Assembly (NCBI RefSeq): GCF_036323735.1
Contig: NC_086023.1
Span: 9,989,001-10,053,000 of the forward strand
Length of the DNA: 64,000 nucleotides
Direction: 5' to 3'
Source of the DNA: Rattus norvegicus
Lineage: Eukaryota > Chordata > Mammalia > Rodentia > Muridae
The position numbers and the translations under genes were made by a program. Of this stretch, positions 35,261 to 45,600 are shown one piece after another. The notes under the pieces were generated by a model. The model did no database searches. It was given only the letters and a program-made list of their open reading frames with translations, and was not told the origin of the DNA. Each line of letters begins with the position of its first letter. Position 1 is the first letter of the stretch.

Positions 35261-37004
35261 CCACTTTTTGTTTTTAACCATACCACCAAGGAAAGCAGGT
35301 CTGAGGATAGACTACTGCCGTCCAGAATCATCAACCGCTGGGGCTCCTGATCAGCGTGCATTGCTGTAACATCACATTGGCAGGTCAAGAAATAATGCAA
35401 GCCACAGGGTTGATAGACGATGAGCCAGACGGGCCATCAGGAAGTCAGTGGCAGCATTCTGAGCCAACTTTAATGATGTAAGGGAGTGGAGACACCCAGA
35501 ATGGCTCTTCTCACCCTAGGCCGCCCTCTTGGCACACAAATCTCCTACTGCCATCATCTTGCAGAGGACTGAGATTTCCTTCCGATAGCGTCTTCAGCTC
35601 TGGAGCACACATGAGCAGCCGGACCACCTTTTAAACACTCCTATGGATGCTAAGGGGAGTTCAGAGATGTGTAGGAAGGTGGCTGAGCTCAGAGTCAGCC
35701 TGAGGTTCCAAGGCTCCCTGCCAAGTTTTCACCTATATCAAATCATTCAGCAGGCTTAAGCGCTCTGCCTTTACCCCAAGGAAAAGACTTAATGTGATTT
35801 AACTACAGTTAGGAATTCCAGTAGACACTTACTAATGCGGCATAATGCCTTCCATGAGTAGATGAAGAGCCGTCATCTTGCTGACCTCAGAGCTCCACTC
35901 ACAGAACAAATCTGGGCCACTTAGGTAAAGTTTAAATGTATTTCGTATAAAAGATGCAATTGTGGAAAACTCATAGATTTATAGATCTAAGGTCTCAAAA
36001 AAATTACACAGCTGAGTTACATCAACCAGGTTAAGTCTTTTATAAAACCATTATAACATCTTGCTCATAACTTCTCTTTGACTTCATCATGTATGATATT
36101 TAATAACTTGAAATGTGTGATGGGGGTTAAGCTGCTAATGAGAAGAGAAGGGGGAAATTCCTGAAGCAAAGGGTAGGGGTGAGAATCTCTGGGATTGTAG
36201 GACTGTATGAAAGGAGAGAGGGGTCTGGAAGAGAGCACGGTGCTTGCTAGAGCCGTGGGACTTCAGGGTGTGCGATTATAGCTTGCAGTTTGTCTGTGAT
36301 CTCTTGCCAAAGTTAGATGACTTAGCAATAGTAAGAATAAAGCAAGGACTTACCTTACAACCAATATGACAGGAAAATCACTTTACAGTATTTTTTTTTG
36401 CAGGCAATGGGATATTAAAGACAATCACCCAGACGTAAAATGGAAAGGTAGCCCTGTTTATACTGAAAAGCTAGAGCAGGGAATTGGGGCAAAGAACACA
36501 AACGAGAAACAAAAATCAAGACCCAAACTTCAAGTTGCTATCAAGTGCATCTACTTAGAAAAGCATAGGCAAACATTTCAGCTTAAAAGACAAACTTAGG
36601 AGCTACTGCTTCAGGTAGGATGGTTTAGTAAGTTGTGACTTCAAAGTGAGTCTTATGGAAGTTGAATGGGGGCAGATGCTATGGATTTTCTTCAGCAGGA
36701 GTGGTGGAGGAAAACAGGTTGTGGCCATCAACTTGCCTGCCTCCTTGGAAGGATGGTGTAAACTGTATTGTATGCTATGAGTAGACTTACGGAGGTCTTT
36801 AGGGATCCAGGTTGGTAGATGGGGTATTTTATTAGTAACATAAATGACCACAGGACAGAAAATTCTTCAAAACCAGCCATAGATGATCAAAAGTCAAGAG
36901 CTTCCAAACTACACAGAATCTTGCTTTGTAATTGGATGAATGAGGGACAAAGGACAACTGGAGATGGGGGAATATTGATTGGGAGACTTAATAGCTGAAT
37001 TCAC
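35261..37004. other. unique sequence
   Basis: No exon, RNA or named repeat recognised. Confidence 0.4.
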
Positions 37005-37235
37005 TCCATGTTTTGTCACTAGTATAGAGAGGAGAATAGAGTTGCCAATTACTCTCCCTCCAAGTCTGTTCCATTCTCCCCATTTCCCTTTCAGTAGATC
37101 CCCATGTTCTTCAGGGTAGTTTCAACATCTTTCCAAAAACAATGATAGGCAAACACATTTTTCTACCCTAGCCTTACATAGGGGAGCAATCACATGAAAT
37201 AGTTCAGAGAGTAGACATATGAGCAGAATGGAATG
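37005..37235 (+). repeat. copy 2 of an unnamed repeat (see 34690)
   Basis: Second member of the pair described at 34690, about 2.32 kb downstream and in the same orientation. Identity is obvious over gagcaatcacatgaaatag and ttcagagagtagacatatga, and moderate upstream. Confidence 0.6.
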
Positions 37236-37723
37236 GACAGAATTTCCAAAGCCCTTGGAAGACTGCAACTAGGAATGGGTGTTTTGCCCCTCCCCTTGCC
37301 CTTTAGACACAGATGAGACCAACAAGTACACACTGAGAATGGAGAAGAGGAAACCCAAGTTCACTTTTCTAATGAAGTTACCATGGTAACCCTGGACCAC
37401 ATTCCTCCAATCTGCCTTTTCCTAAGATAAGAAAGATCTCCAGTATGCAAGTCAGATGTTGGTAAAGGGAAGAAACTAGGGTGTGTGGGTCTCTATTCAT
37501 CACAGCTGTGCAATTCCACACTTGCTAGAGTGTAAGGTACGTATTTGACATTTCCTGTACTCTGGTTGCACATTAATCCTTAGGGTTTAATAAGTCTCAA
37601 ATATTCCAAATGTAAAATTTCCAAGCAGGGTCATGTTAAAATGGCTGGAAGCACCTGATCTTATTCTCTCTAAAGGTAACTATGTATCTAAAGGAAAGAA
37701 CAGGAATATTAAGTTAATAGAAC
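37236..37723. other. unique sequence left of the minisatellite
   Basis: Nothing recognised. Confidence 0.4.
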
Positions 37724-38763
37724 ACCGCTTAGGCCCTCTCCCCAGGGAGGCTGCTTAGGCCCTCTCCCCAGGGAGACCGCTTAGGCCCTCTCCCCAGGGA
37801 CGCTGCTTAGGCCCACTCCCCAGGGAGACCGCTTAGGCCCACTCCCCAGGGAGGCCGCTTAGGCCCTCTCCCCAGGGAGGCCGCTTAGGCCCTCTCCCCA
37901 GGGAGGCCGCTTAGGCCCTCTCCCCAGGGAGGCCGCTTAGGCCCACTCCCCAGGGAGACCGCTTAGGCCCTCTCCCCAGGGAGGCCGCTTAGGCCCACTC
38001 CCCAGGGAGGCCGCTTAGGCCCACTCCCCAGGGAGGCCGCTTAGGCCCTCTCCCCAGGGAGGCCGCTTAGGCCCTCTCCCCAGGGAGGCCGCTTAGGCCC
38101 TCTCCCCAGGGAGGCCGCTTAGGCCCTCTCCCCAGGGAGGCCGCTTAGGCCCACTCCCCAGGGAGGCCGCTTAGGCCCTCTCCCCAGGGAGGCCGCTTAG
38201 GCCCTCTCCCCAGGGAGGCCGCTTAGGCCCACTCCCCAGGGAGGCCGCTTAGGCCCACTCCCCAGGGACGCTGCTTAGGCCCACTCCCCAGGGAGGCCGC
38301 TTAGGCCCACTCCCCAGGGAGGCCGCTTAGGCCCACTCCCCAGGGACGCTGCTTAGGCCCACTCCCCAGGGAGACCGCTTAGGCCCACTCCCCAGGGAGG
38401 CTGCTTAGGCCCTCTCCCCAGTGAGACCGCTTAGGCCCACTCCCCAGGGAGACCGCTTAGGCCCTCTCCCCAGGGAGGCCGCTTAGGCCCTCTCCCCAGG
38501 GACGCTGCTTAGGCCCACTCCCCAGGGAGACCGCTTAGGCCCACTCCCCAGGGAGGCTGCTTAGGCCCTCTCCCCAGGGAGGCCGCTTAGGCCCACTCCC
38601 CAGGGAGACCGCTTAGGCCCTCTCCCCAGGGAGACCGCTTAGGCCCACTCCCCAGGGAGGCTGCTTAGGCCCTCTCCCCAGGGAGACCGCTTAGGCCCTC
38701 TCCCCAGGGAGGCCGCTTAGGCCCACTCCCCAGGGAGGCTGCTTAGGCCCTCTCCCCAGGGAG
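37724..38763. repeat. 26-bp minisatellite, 40 units
   Basis: GC-rich array. The unit in the register gcttaggccc is followed by t or a, then ctccccaggga, then a variable four-base end (ggcc, gacc, ggct or cgct). By hand I count exactly 40 units with no length change: the first gcttagg is at 37727 and the last at 38741, 39 x 26 bases apart. The t/a site is t in 21 units and a in 19. One private change (cagtgag) sits in unit 27. 26 is not a multiple of three and each unit carries a TAG in one plus-strand frame, so it does not encode a protein repeat. The G-rich strand is the minus strand, with GGGG and GGG tracts in each unit. Confidence 0.98.
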
Positions 38764-39112
38764 GCCAGGGACAGGCAAGGTACCATGCTGGGGCTTGCAA
38801 GTGGACCACTGTGAACTGATTGTCATTTTTACAATTACAGCTGAAGCACACTCAGAAAAAATAAAATGCTATTTAAAATAGTTATGGTACAACACAACAT
38901 AAAGTTTTAGATACTTTTCAATGAAGTAAAAAAAAAGGAAGACAAGAAAACAAAATTCTTCCAGAGATTTGAGGAATATTTTTAAAATAAATAATTTCTA
39001 TAAAGACATTATACAAACAAAAGAGAAACTAAAAAGGGAGCCATTACTGTAAGATGGTTCAATGGCTTCATTTCTATTTTACAAGTTTGTATTTTAAGAT
39101 TCTGTGTTTGTC
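38764..39112. other. unique A/T-rich sequence
   Basis: Nothing recognised. A sharp drop in G+C follows the minisatellite. Confidence 0.4.
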
Positions 39113-39822
39113 ACACATGATATGTACTCACCAATAAGTAGATATTAGCCCAAAAGTTCTGATTACTCAAGATACAATCCATAGACCACATGAAGCTCAA
39201 GAAGAAGGACGACCAAAGTGTGAATGTTTCAATCCTTCTTAGAAGTGGGAACAAAAATATTCATAGGAGGTGATACGGAGACAAAATTTGGAGCAGAGAC
39301 TGAAGAAACAGCCATTCAGATCCTGCCCCACCTGGGGTTCCAGCCCATATACATATAGCCACCAAACCCAGACAATATTGCTGATGCCAAGAGGTGCATA
39401 CTGACAGGAGCCTGATATAGCTGTGTCCTGAGAGGCTCTGCCAGAGCATGACAGATACAGAGGCAAATGCTAGCATTGAACTGAGAATAGGGTCTCCACT
39501 GGAGGAGTTAGAGAAAGGATTTAAGGAGCTGAACGGGTTTGCAACCCTGTAAGAACAACAATACCAACCAACCAGAGCTCCCAGGGACTAAACCGCCATC
39601 CAAAGAGTACACATGGACAGACCCATGGCTCCAGCTGCATATGTAGCAGAAGATGGCCTTGCTGGGCACCAATGGGAGGAGAAGCCCTTGGTCTTGCCAA
39701 GACTGTACCCCCAGTGTGAGGGAATGTCAGGGGGGCAGGAAGGGGTGTGTGGTTGGGTGGGGTGGTTTATGGAGAAGAAACAGGAAATTTGAAATGTAAA
39801 TAAAAAATATACAATAAAAAAT
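39113..39822 (+). mobile_element. L1 3' end (older murine L1, last ORF2 codons plus 3' UTR)
   Basis: It starts at the ORF2 C-terminal region (atatgtactcaccaataag, corresponding to 'atgcactcattgataagtgg') and continues through the murine L1 3' UTR (catgaagctcaagaagaagg, gagaagcccttggtcttgcc). It ends with AATAAA-like signals. 5'-truncated and non-coding. Confidence 0.85.
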
Positions 39823-40222
39823 TGTCCACTGAACTGAGAACAGGAACCCCGTTGAAGGAATCAGAGAAAGGACTGGAAGAGCTTGAAAAGGCTCGAGACC
39901 CCATATGAACAACAATGCCAACCAACCAGAGCTTCCAGGGACTAAGCCACTCCCCAAAGACTATACATGGACTGACCCTGGGCTCCAACCTCATAGGTAC
40001 CAATGAATAGCCTAGTAAGAGCACCAGTGGAAGGGGAAGCCCTTGGTCCTGACAAGACTGAACCCCCAGTGAACGTGATTGTTGGGGGGAGGATGGGGAA
40101 GGGAACACCCATATAGAAGGGGAAGGGGAGGGGTTAGGGGGATGTTGGCCCAGAAACTGGGAAGGGGAATAACAATCGAAATGTAAATAAGAAATACTTA
40201 AGTTAATAAAGATAAAAAAAAT
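39823..40222 (+). mobile_element. L1 3' UTR fragment (rat L1 type)
   Basis: Matches the 3' UTR seen in the L1 at 42885-43298: ccccgttgaaggaatcagag, actatacatggactgaccct, aagactgaacccccagtgaa, the G-rich tract, and the terminal aagttaataaag plus A tail. It sits directly in the A-rich end of the preceding L1. Confidence 0.9.
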
Positions 40223-40409
40223 TTTAAATTTTGTGTTTGTGGAAATTAGAAAGAAGCTTGGAAGTAACTTCAAGTCACTTTTCTGAGCTATTCTGTGGGT
40301 CTTTGAGTTCAAAATATGAATTAAATGCTGCTCTTTCCTAACTGAGTTCCTCTGTGCAGATACTACAAGCACCTCTAGAGAACAGGTTAATGGAGATCTT
40401 ACTTTAAGA

Positions 40410-42566
40410 AAAACCCAAAACCATGACCAAGTAGGCTTCATCCCAGGCATGCAGGGATGGTTTAATATATGGAAAACCATCAACGTGATCCATTATATAA
40501 ACAAACTGAAAGAACAAAACCACATGATCATTTCATTAGACGCTGAGAAAGCATTTGACAAAATTCAACACCCCTTCATGATAAAAGTCCTGGAGAGAAT
40601 AGGAATTCAAGGCCCATACCTAAACATAGTAAAAGCCATATACAGCAAACCAGTTGCTAACATTAAACTAAATGGAGAGAAACTCGAAGCAATCCCACTA
40701 AAATCAGGGACTAGACAAGGCTGCCCACTCTCTCCCTACTTATTCAATATAGTTCTTGAAGTTCTAGCCAGAGCAATCAGACAACAAAAGGAGGTCAAGG
40801 GGATACAGATCAGAAAAGAAGAAGTCAAAATATCACTGTTTGCAGATGAAATGATAGTATATTTAAGTGATCCCAAAAGTTCCACCAGAGAACTACTAAA
40901 GCTGATAAACAACTTCAGCAAAGTGGCTGGGTATAAAATTAACTCAAATAAATCAGTTGCCTTCCTCTATACAAAAGAGAAACAAGCCGAGAAAGAAATT
41001 AGGGAAACGACACCCTTCATAATAGACCCAAATAATATAAAGTACCTCGGTGTGACTTTAACCAAGCGAGTAAAAGATCTGTATAATAAGAACTTCAAGA
41101 CACTGAGGAAAGAAATTGAAGAAGACCTCAGAAGATGGAAAGATCTCCCATGCTCATGGATTGGCAGGATTAATATAGTAAAAATGGCCATTTTACCAAA
41201 AGCAATCTACAGATTCAATGCAATCCCCATCAAAATACCAATCCAATTCTTCAAAGAGTTAGCCAGAACAATTTGCAAATTCATCTAGAATAATAAAAAA
41301 CCCAGGATAGCTAAAGCTATCCTCAACAATAAAAGGACTTCAGGGGGAATCACTATCCCTGAACTCAAGCAGTATTACAGAGCAATAGTGATAAAAACTG
41401 CATGGTATTGGTACAGAGACAGACAGATAGACCAATGGAATAGAATTGAAGACCCAGAAATGAACCTACACACCTATGGTCACTTGATTTTTGACAAAGG
41501 AGCCAAAACCATCCAATGGAAAAAAGATAGCATTTTCAGCAAATGGTACTGGTTCAACTGGAGGTCAACATGTAGAAGAATGCAGATCGATCCATGCTTA
41601 TCACCCTGTACAAAGCTTAAGTCCAAGTGGATCAAGGACCTCCACATCAAACCAGACACACTCAAACTAATAGAAGAAAAACTAGGGAAGCATCTGGAAC
41701 ACATGGGCACTGGGAAAAATTTCCTAAACAAAACACCAATGGCTTATGCTCTAAGATCAAGAATCGACAAATGGGATCTCATAAAACTGCAAAGCTTCTG
41801 TAAGGCAAAGGACACTGTGGTTAGGACAAATCGGCAACCAACAGATTGGGAAAAGATCTTTACCAATCCTACAACAGATAGAGGCCTTATATCCAAAATA
41901 TACAAAGAACTCAAGAAGTTAGACCGCAGGGAAACAAATAACCCTATTAAAAAATGGGGTTCAGAGCTAAACAAAGAATTCACAGCTGAGGAATGCCGAA
42001 TGGCTGAGAAACACCTAAAGAAATGTTCAACATCTTTAGTCATAAGGGAAATGCAAATCAAAACAACCCTGAGATTTCACCTCACACCAGTGAGAATGGC
42101 TAAGATCAAAAACTCAGGGGACAACAGATGCTGGCGAGGATGTGGAGGAAGAGGAACACTCCTCCATTGTTGGTGGGATTGCAAACTGGTACAACCATTC
42201 TGGAAATCAGTCTGGAGAATCCTCAGAAAATTGGACATTGAACTGCCTGAGGATCCAGCTATACCTCTCTTGGGCATATACCCAAAAGATGCCCCAACAT
42301 ATAAAAAAGACACGTGCTCCACTATGTTCATTGCAGCCTTATTTATAATAGCCAGAAGCTGGAAAGAACCCAGATGCCCTTCAACAGAGGAATGGATACA
42401 GAAAATGTGGTACATCTACACAATGGAATATTACTCAGCTATCAAAAACAATGACTTTATGAAATTCGTAGGCAAATGGTTGGAACTGGAAAACATCATC
42501 CTGAGTGAGCTAACCCAATCACAGAAAGACATACATGGTATGCACTCATTGATAAGTGGCTATTAG
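40410..42566 (+). pseudogene. L1 ORF2 C-terminal part, one premature stop
   Basis: About 719 codons remain open in one frame apart from a single TAG at 41286-41288. The TAG replaces a tryptophan codon of the conserved 'CKFIWNNKKPRIAK' segment (here CKFI, stop, NNKKPRIAK). The relic starts in the reverse transcriptase domain at HDQVGFIPG, contains SGTRQGCPLSPYLFN, and has FADE at 40839-40850 where active L1 has FADD. The Cys-rich motif CWRGC..HCWWDC spans 42129-42182 (C-x3-C-x7-H-x4-C), and it ends SLISGY. Intact ORF2 (about 1,280 residues) supplies endonuclease and reverse transcriptase for target-primed reverse transcription. Here the endonuclease domain is missing, a catalytic Asp is Glu, and the frame is broken, so it is inactive. 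Few other changes suggest a fairly young insertion. Confidence 0.9.
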
Positions 42567-43298
42567 CCCAAATGCTTGAATTACCCTAGATGCCTAGAGC
42601 AAATGAAACTCAAGACGGATGATCAAAATGTGAATGCTTCACTCCTTCTTTAAAAGGGGAACAAGAATACCCTTGGCAGGGAAGAGAGAGGCAAAGATTA
42701 AAACAGAGACTGAAGGAACACCCATTCAGAGTCTGCCCCACATGTGGCCCATACATATATAGCCACCCAATTAGACAAGATGGATGAAGCAAAGAAGTGC
42801 AGACCGACAGGAGCCGGATGTAGATCGCTCCTAAGAGACACAGCCAGAATACAGCAAATACAGAGGCGAATGCCAGCAGCAAACCACTGAGCTGAGAATA
42901 GGACCCCCGTTGAAGGAATCAGAGAAAGAACTGGAAGAGCTTGAAGGGGCTCGAGACTCCATATGTACAACAATGTCAAGCAACCAGAGCTTCCAGGGAC
43001 TAAGCCAATACCTAAAGACTATACATGGACTGACCCTGGACTCTGACCTCATAGGTAGCAATGACTATCCTAGTGAGAGCACCAGTGGAAGGGGAAGCCC
43101 TGGGTCCTGCTAAGACTGAACCCCCAGTGAACTAGACTGTTGGGGGGAGGGCGGCAATGGGGGGAGGGTTGGGAGGGGAACACCCATAAGGAAGGGGAGG
43201 GGGGAGGGGGATGTTTGCCCGGATACCGGGAAAGGGAATAACACTTGAAATGTATATAAGAAATACTCAAGTTAATAAAAAATATAAAATATAAAAAA
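42567..43298 (+). mobile_element. 3' UTR of the L1 insertion
   Basis: Non-coding end of the L1. It includes the murine polypurine/G-rich tract at 43141-43212 and terminal aataaaaaatataaaatataaaa. It is clearly homologous to 39823-40222. Confidence 0.9.
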
Positions 43299-43364
43299 AA
43301 GAGTAAATAAAAAATCTGTGGCTCCTGGTAAAGAGCTTACTTAAAAAAAAAAAAGAAAAACCCA

Positions 43365-43574
43365 ATAGCCTTGTCGGGCATCAGTGAAGGGAGAAGCCCT
43401 TGATCCTGTCAAGGCTTGATGCCCCAGTGTAGGGGAATGTTAGGGCAGGGAGGTGGGAGGGAGTGGGTGGGTGGGTGAGGAAGCACCCTCATGGAAGCAG
43501 GGGGAGGGGTATGGGATAGCGGGTTTCTGGAAGGGAAACCAGGAAAGGGTATATATCCGATAAAAGAAAAAAAA
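43365..43574 (+). mobile_element. older L1 3' UTR fragment
   Basis: gccttgtcgggcatcagtga, gagaagcccttgatcctgtc and the G-rich run match 39650-39740. It is probably the rest of the element into which the L1 at 40406 inserted. Confidence 0.75.
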
Positions 43575-43690
43575 GGGTTGGGGATTTGGCTCAGTGGCAG
43601 AGCGCTTGCCTAGGAAGCGCAAGGCCCTGGGTTCTGTCCCCAGCTCCAAAAAAAAAAGAACAAAAAAAAAAAAAAGAAAAAAGAAAGAAA
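43575..43690 (+). mobile_element. ID SINE (BC1-like)
   Basis: The tRNA-Ala-derived ID body spans 43575-43647: gggttggggatttggctcag, gagcgcttgcctaggaagcg, caaggccctgggttctgtcc, ccagctcc. An A-rich tail follows. ID elements are amplified strongly in rat from the BC1 RNA master gene. The flanks are too A-rich to define a target duplication. Confidence 0.95.
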
Positions 43691-43974
43691 AATCCAAAAG
43701 AGGAGAAAAAAGTTCAGAGGTATCTGGAGATATGCCATCACTGTCTTGCCCTTCCCCCCACATCAGCTACTTTAAATGAAGTCCTTTATTGATGCTGACA
43801 CCAAACATCAATTCAATTCTACAAAGCTGATTGTGGTAAGGTTAAGGTAAAGAAAAATTCAGTTCCTAAGAAATCAAGTGAATAATTGAACCCACCCCAC
43901 ACTCCTATGGAACACTGACTTACAGTAGAGAAGGGGACTGTGGCCTTAAATACAGTCTCTCCAAAGACATCAAA
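43691..43974. other. unassigned sequence between L1 pieces
   Basis: Partly A-rich. 43900-43974 may already be diverged L1 ORF2. Confidence 0.3.
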
Positions 43975-44375
43975 GTGGTGTCGAGGCATCTCTGACAGCA
44001 CTAATCACTGGGGAAATGCAATTAAAACTAATGTGAGCTATGACATCACATCTGTCAGGAGAATTAACTATCCTGATTGGTGTTGGAAAGAGTGGAAAAG
44101 AAAAGGAAACCCAGGCAGCATATACTAGCTGGTCTAACGTCCCTGACAAATATACAGCAGAGAACTGCCTGGTCTGGCCTTGATGAGAGAAGTGCCCCTA
44201 ACCTGTAAGAGACTGGAGGCTCCAGGAAATATAGAGGCCTGGTGGGGTATGGGGACTGTGAGGATGTGGGGACATCGTTTTCGAGATGGGGGGAGGGGGG
44301 AGGAATGGGATGAGGAGCTGTTGGAGGGTAGATCTGGAGGGGGATAATGAATGGACTGTAAAAAGAGGTTAGAGA
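43975..44375 (+). mobile_element. old L1: ORF2 end and 3' UTR
   Basis: cactaatcactggggaaatg and caattaaaactaatgtgagc match the 'catcactaatcatcagggaa' region near the ORF2 end. A diverged L1 3' UTR follows (gactggaggctccaggaaat, gaggcctggtggggtatggg). No open frame survives. Confidence 0.75.
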
Positions 44376-44474
44376 TTAATAAGAAGAAGAAGAAAAGGAG
44401 GAGGAGGAAGAAAAAGAAGAGAAGAAGGAAGAGGAGGAGGAGGAGGAGGAGGAGGAGGAGGAGGAGGAGGAGGA
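44376..44474. repeat. (GAA/GGA)n purine tract
   Basis: Mixed GAA and GGA triplets, then about 13 GGA units, grown from the L1 A-rich tail. It runs straight into the following (GAA)n. Confidence 0.95.
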
Positions 44475-44523
44475 GAAGAAGAAGAAGAAGAAGAAGAAGA
44501 AGAAGAAGAAGAAGAAGAAGAAG

Positions 44524-44555
<32 letters not shown>

Positions 44556-44652
44556 GTTGCTGCTGCTGCTCTTTTCTTCTTCTTCTTCTTCTTCTTCTTC
44601 TTCTTCTTCTTCTTCTTCTTCTTCTTCTTCTTCTTCTTCTTCTTCTTCTTCT
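44475..44652. repeat. (GAA)26 / (TTC)26 inverted repeat
   Basis: A pure GAA array of 79 bases (44475-44553) is followed by a 20-base spacer containing (TGC)4. A pure TTC array of 79 bases (44574-44652) comes next. The two arms are reverse complements and could form a long hairpin; each arm could also form triplex. Lysine/arginine/serine/leucine-rich open frames here are translations of the triplets, not genes. Confidence 0.97.
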
Positions 44653-45232
44653 GGGACAAAAATGGAGAAGAGACTGAGGGAAAGGAGGTCCAGTGACAGG
44701 TCCGAATCTCAAGGGGAAGCTTCAAGATCTGACACTATTACTGATGCTATGGTGTGCTTACAGATGGGAGCCTGGCATGGCTGTCCTCTGAGAGGCCCTA
44801 CCAGCAGCTGACTGAGACGGAAACAAATACTTACATCCAACCATTGGATTGAAGTCCAGGACCCCTATGGATGAATTAAGGGAAAGATTGAAGAAGCTGA
44901 AGGGAAGAGCAACTCCTTAGGAAGACCAGCAGTCTCACCTAATCTGGACCACTGAGGTCTCTCAGACACTGAGCCACCAACTAGGCAGGGCTGGTCCGAG
45001 GCCACTGGCACATATACGGAGGAGGACTGCCTGGTCTGGCCTCAGTGGGAGAGGATACATGTAATCCTCGAAATACTTATGGCACCAGGGAAGGGGGAGG
45101 TATCACCATACCTCCTCTGAGAGGATCCTCTCAGAGGTAAGGGGGAAATGGAATGAGGAACTATGGGAGGGGGACCAGGAGGGGTGCAATGACTGGAATG
45201 TAAATATATAAAATAATTTTTAAAAATATTAC
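44653..45232 (+). mobile_element. Lx-type L1 3' UTR
   Basis: Recognisable older murine L1 3' UTR phrases in order: ggagaagagactgagggaaa, ctgacactattactgatgct, gaggaccccaacactgg-like segments, ggcctcagtgggagagg and tggaatgtaaatatataaa. Non-coding. Confidence 0.75.
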
Positions 45233-45320
45233 AAGGTGGAAAGGTGGTCATTCATGTTCTAAGCTGGCAAAGAGCTGGCTAAATTGTGCCTGTCTCCTGA
45301 AATTATGAATAATTTACAAC

Positions 45321-45475
45321 TGAAAGAAAGAAAGAGAGGGGGAGGGAGGGAAGGAAGGAAGGAAGGAAGGAAGGAAGGAAGGAAGGAAGGAAGGGCGGGC
45401 AGGTGGGGAAGAAAGAAAGAGAGGGAGGAAGGAAGGGAGGGAAGGAGGGAAGGAGGGAAGGAGGGAGGGAAGGAG
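45321..45475. repeat. (GGAA)n/(GGGA)n tetranucleotide tract
   Basis: Nine or so GGAA units in 45349-45392, flanked by GGGA and GAAA variants. Confidence 0.95.
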
Positions 45476-45484
45476 AGTACCCAT

Positions 45485-45600
45485 ATACAATGTTGGAAGT
45501 GGATTCTTCCAAAAGCTAAAAATCCACTGGCCATATGATCAAGCAATTCCACTAATAGGTATTCATTCAATAGACTTGAAATGAGACTCCTTGTGCTCAG
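45485..45600 (+). mobile_element. ancient L1 ORF2 fragment
   Basis: cttccaaaagctaaaaatcc, ggccatatgatcaagcaatt and ccactaataggtattcattc follow the 'aaaactaaaaatagacctac .. catacgacccagcaatccca .. ctaggcatatac' region near the ORF2 end. Confidence 0.6.

Larger units (their letters stand above)
40406..43364 (+). mobile_element. 5'-truncated L1 insertion with flanking duplication
   Basis: A rat-type LINE-1 beginning inside ORF2 and running through the full 3' UTR. The 12-mer aagaaaaaccca occurs at 40406-40417 and again at 43353-43364, right after an A run, as expected for the target-site duplication of L1 retrotransposition. The left target reads cttt/aag, close to the L1 endonuclease preference. 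Between the normal L1 end near 43298 and the terminal A run lie about 45 extra bases, possibly a short 3' transduction. The insertion interrupted an older L1 3' UTR piece that resumes at 43365. Confidence 0.85.

Noticed and set aside
37724..38763. CRISPR-like array
   Set aside because: Units are contiguous with no unique spacers, and the genome is mammalian. It is a minisatellite.
39767..40483. 238-codon minus-strand open frame
   Set aside because: It is the antisense of L1 3' UTR and ORF2 sequence; no independent gene signature.
43575..43647. BC1 RNA gene
   Set aside because: Only the ID domain with an A-rich tail is present; the unique 3' region of BC1 is missing.
44134..44725. Open frames rich in Arg, Lys, Leu, Ser or Glu around the triplet arrays
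   Set aside because: They are translations of GGA/GAA/TTC triplets in L1-derived DNA.
45284..45570. Gly/Arg/Glu- or Pro/Ser-rich open frames
   Set aside because: Translations of the GGAA/GGGA tetranucleotide tract.
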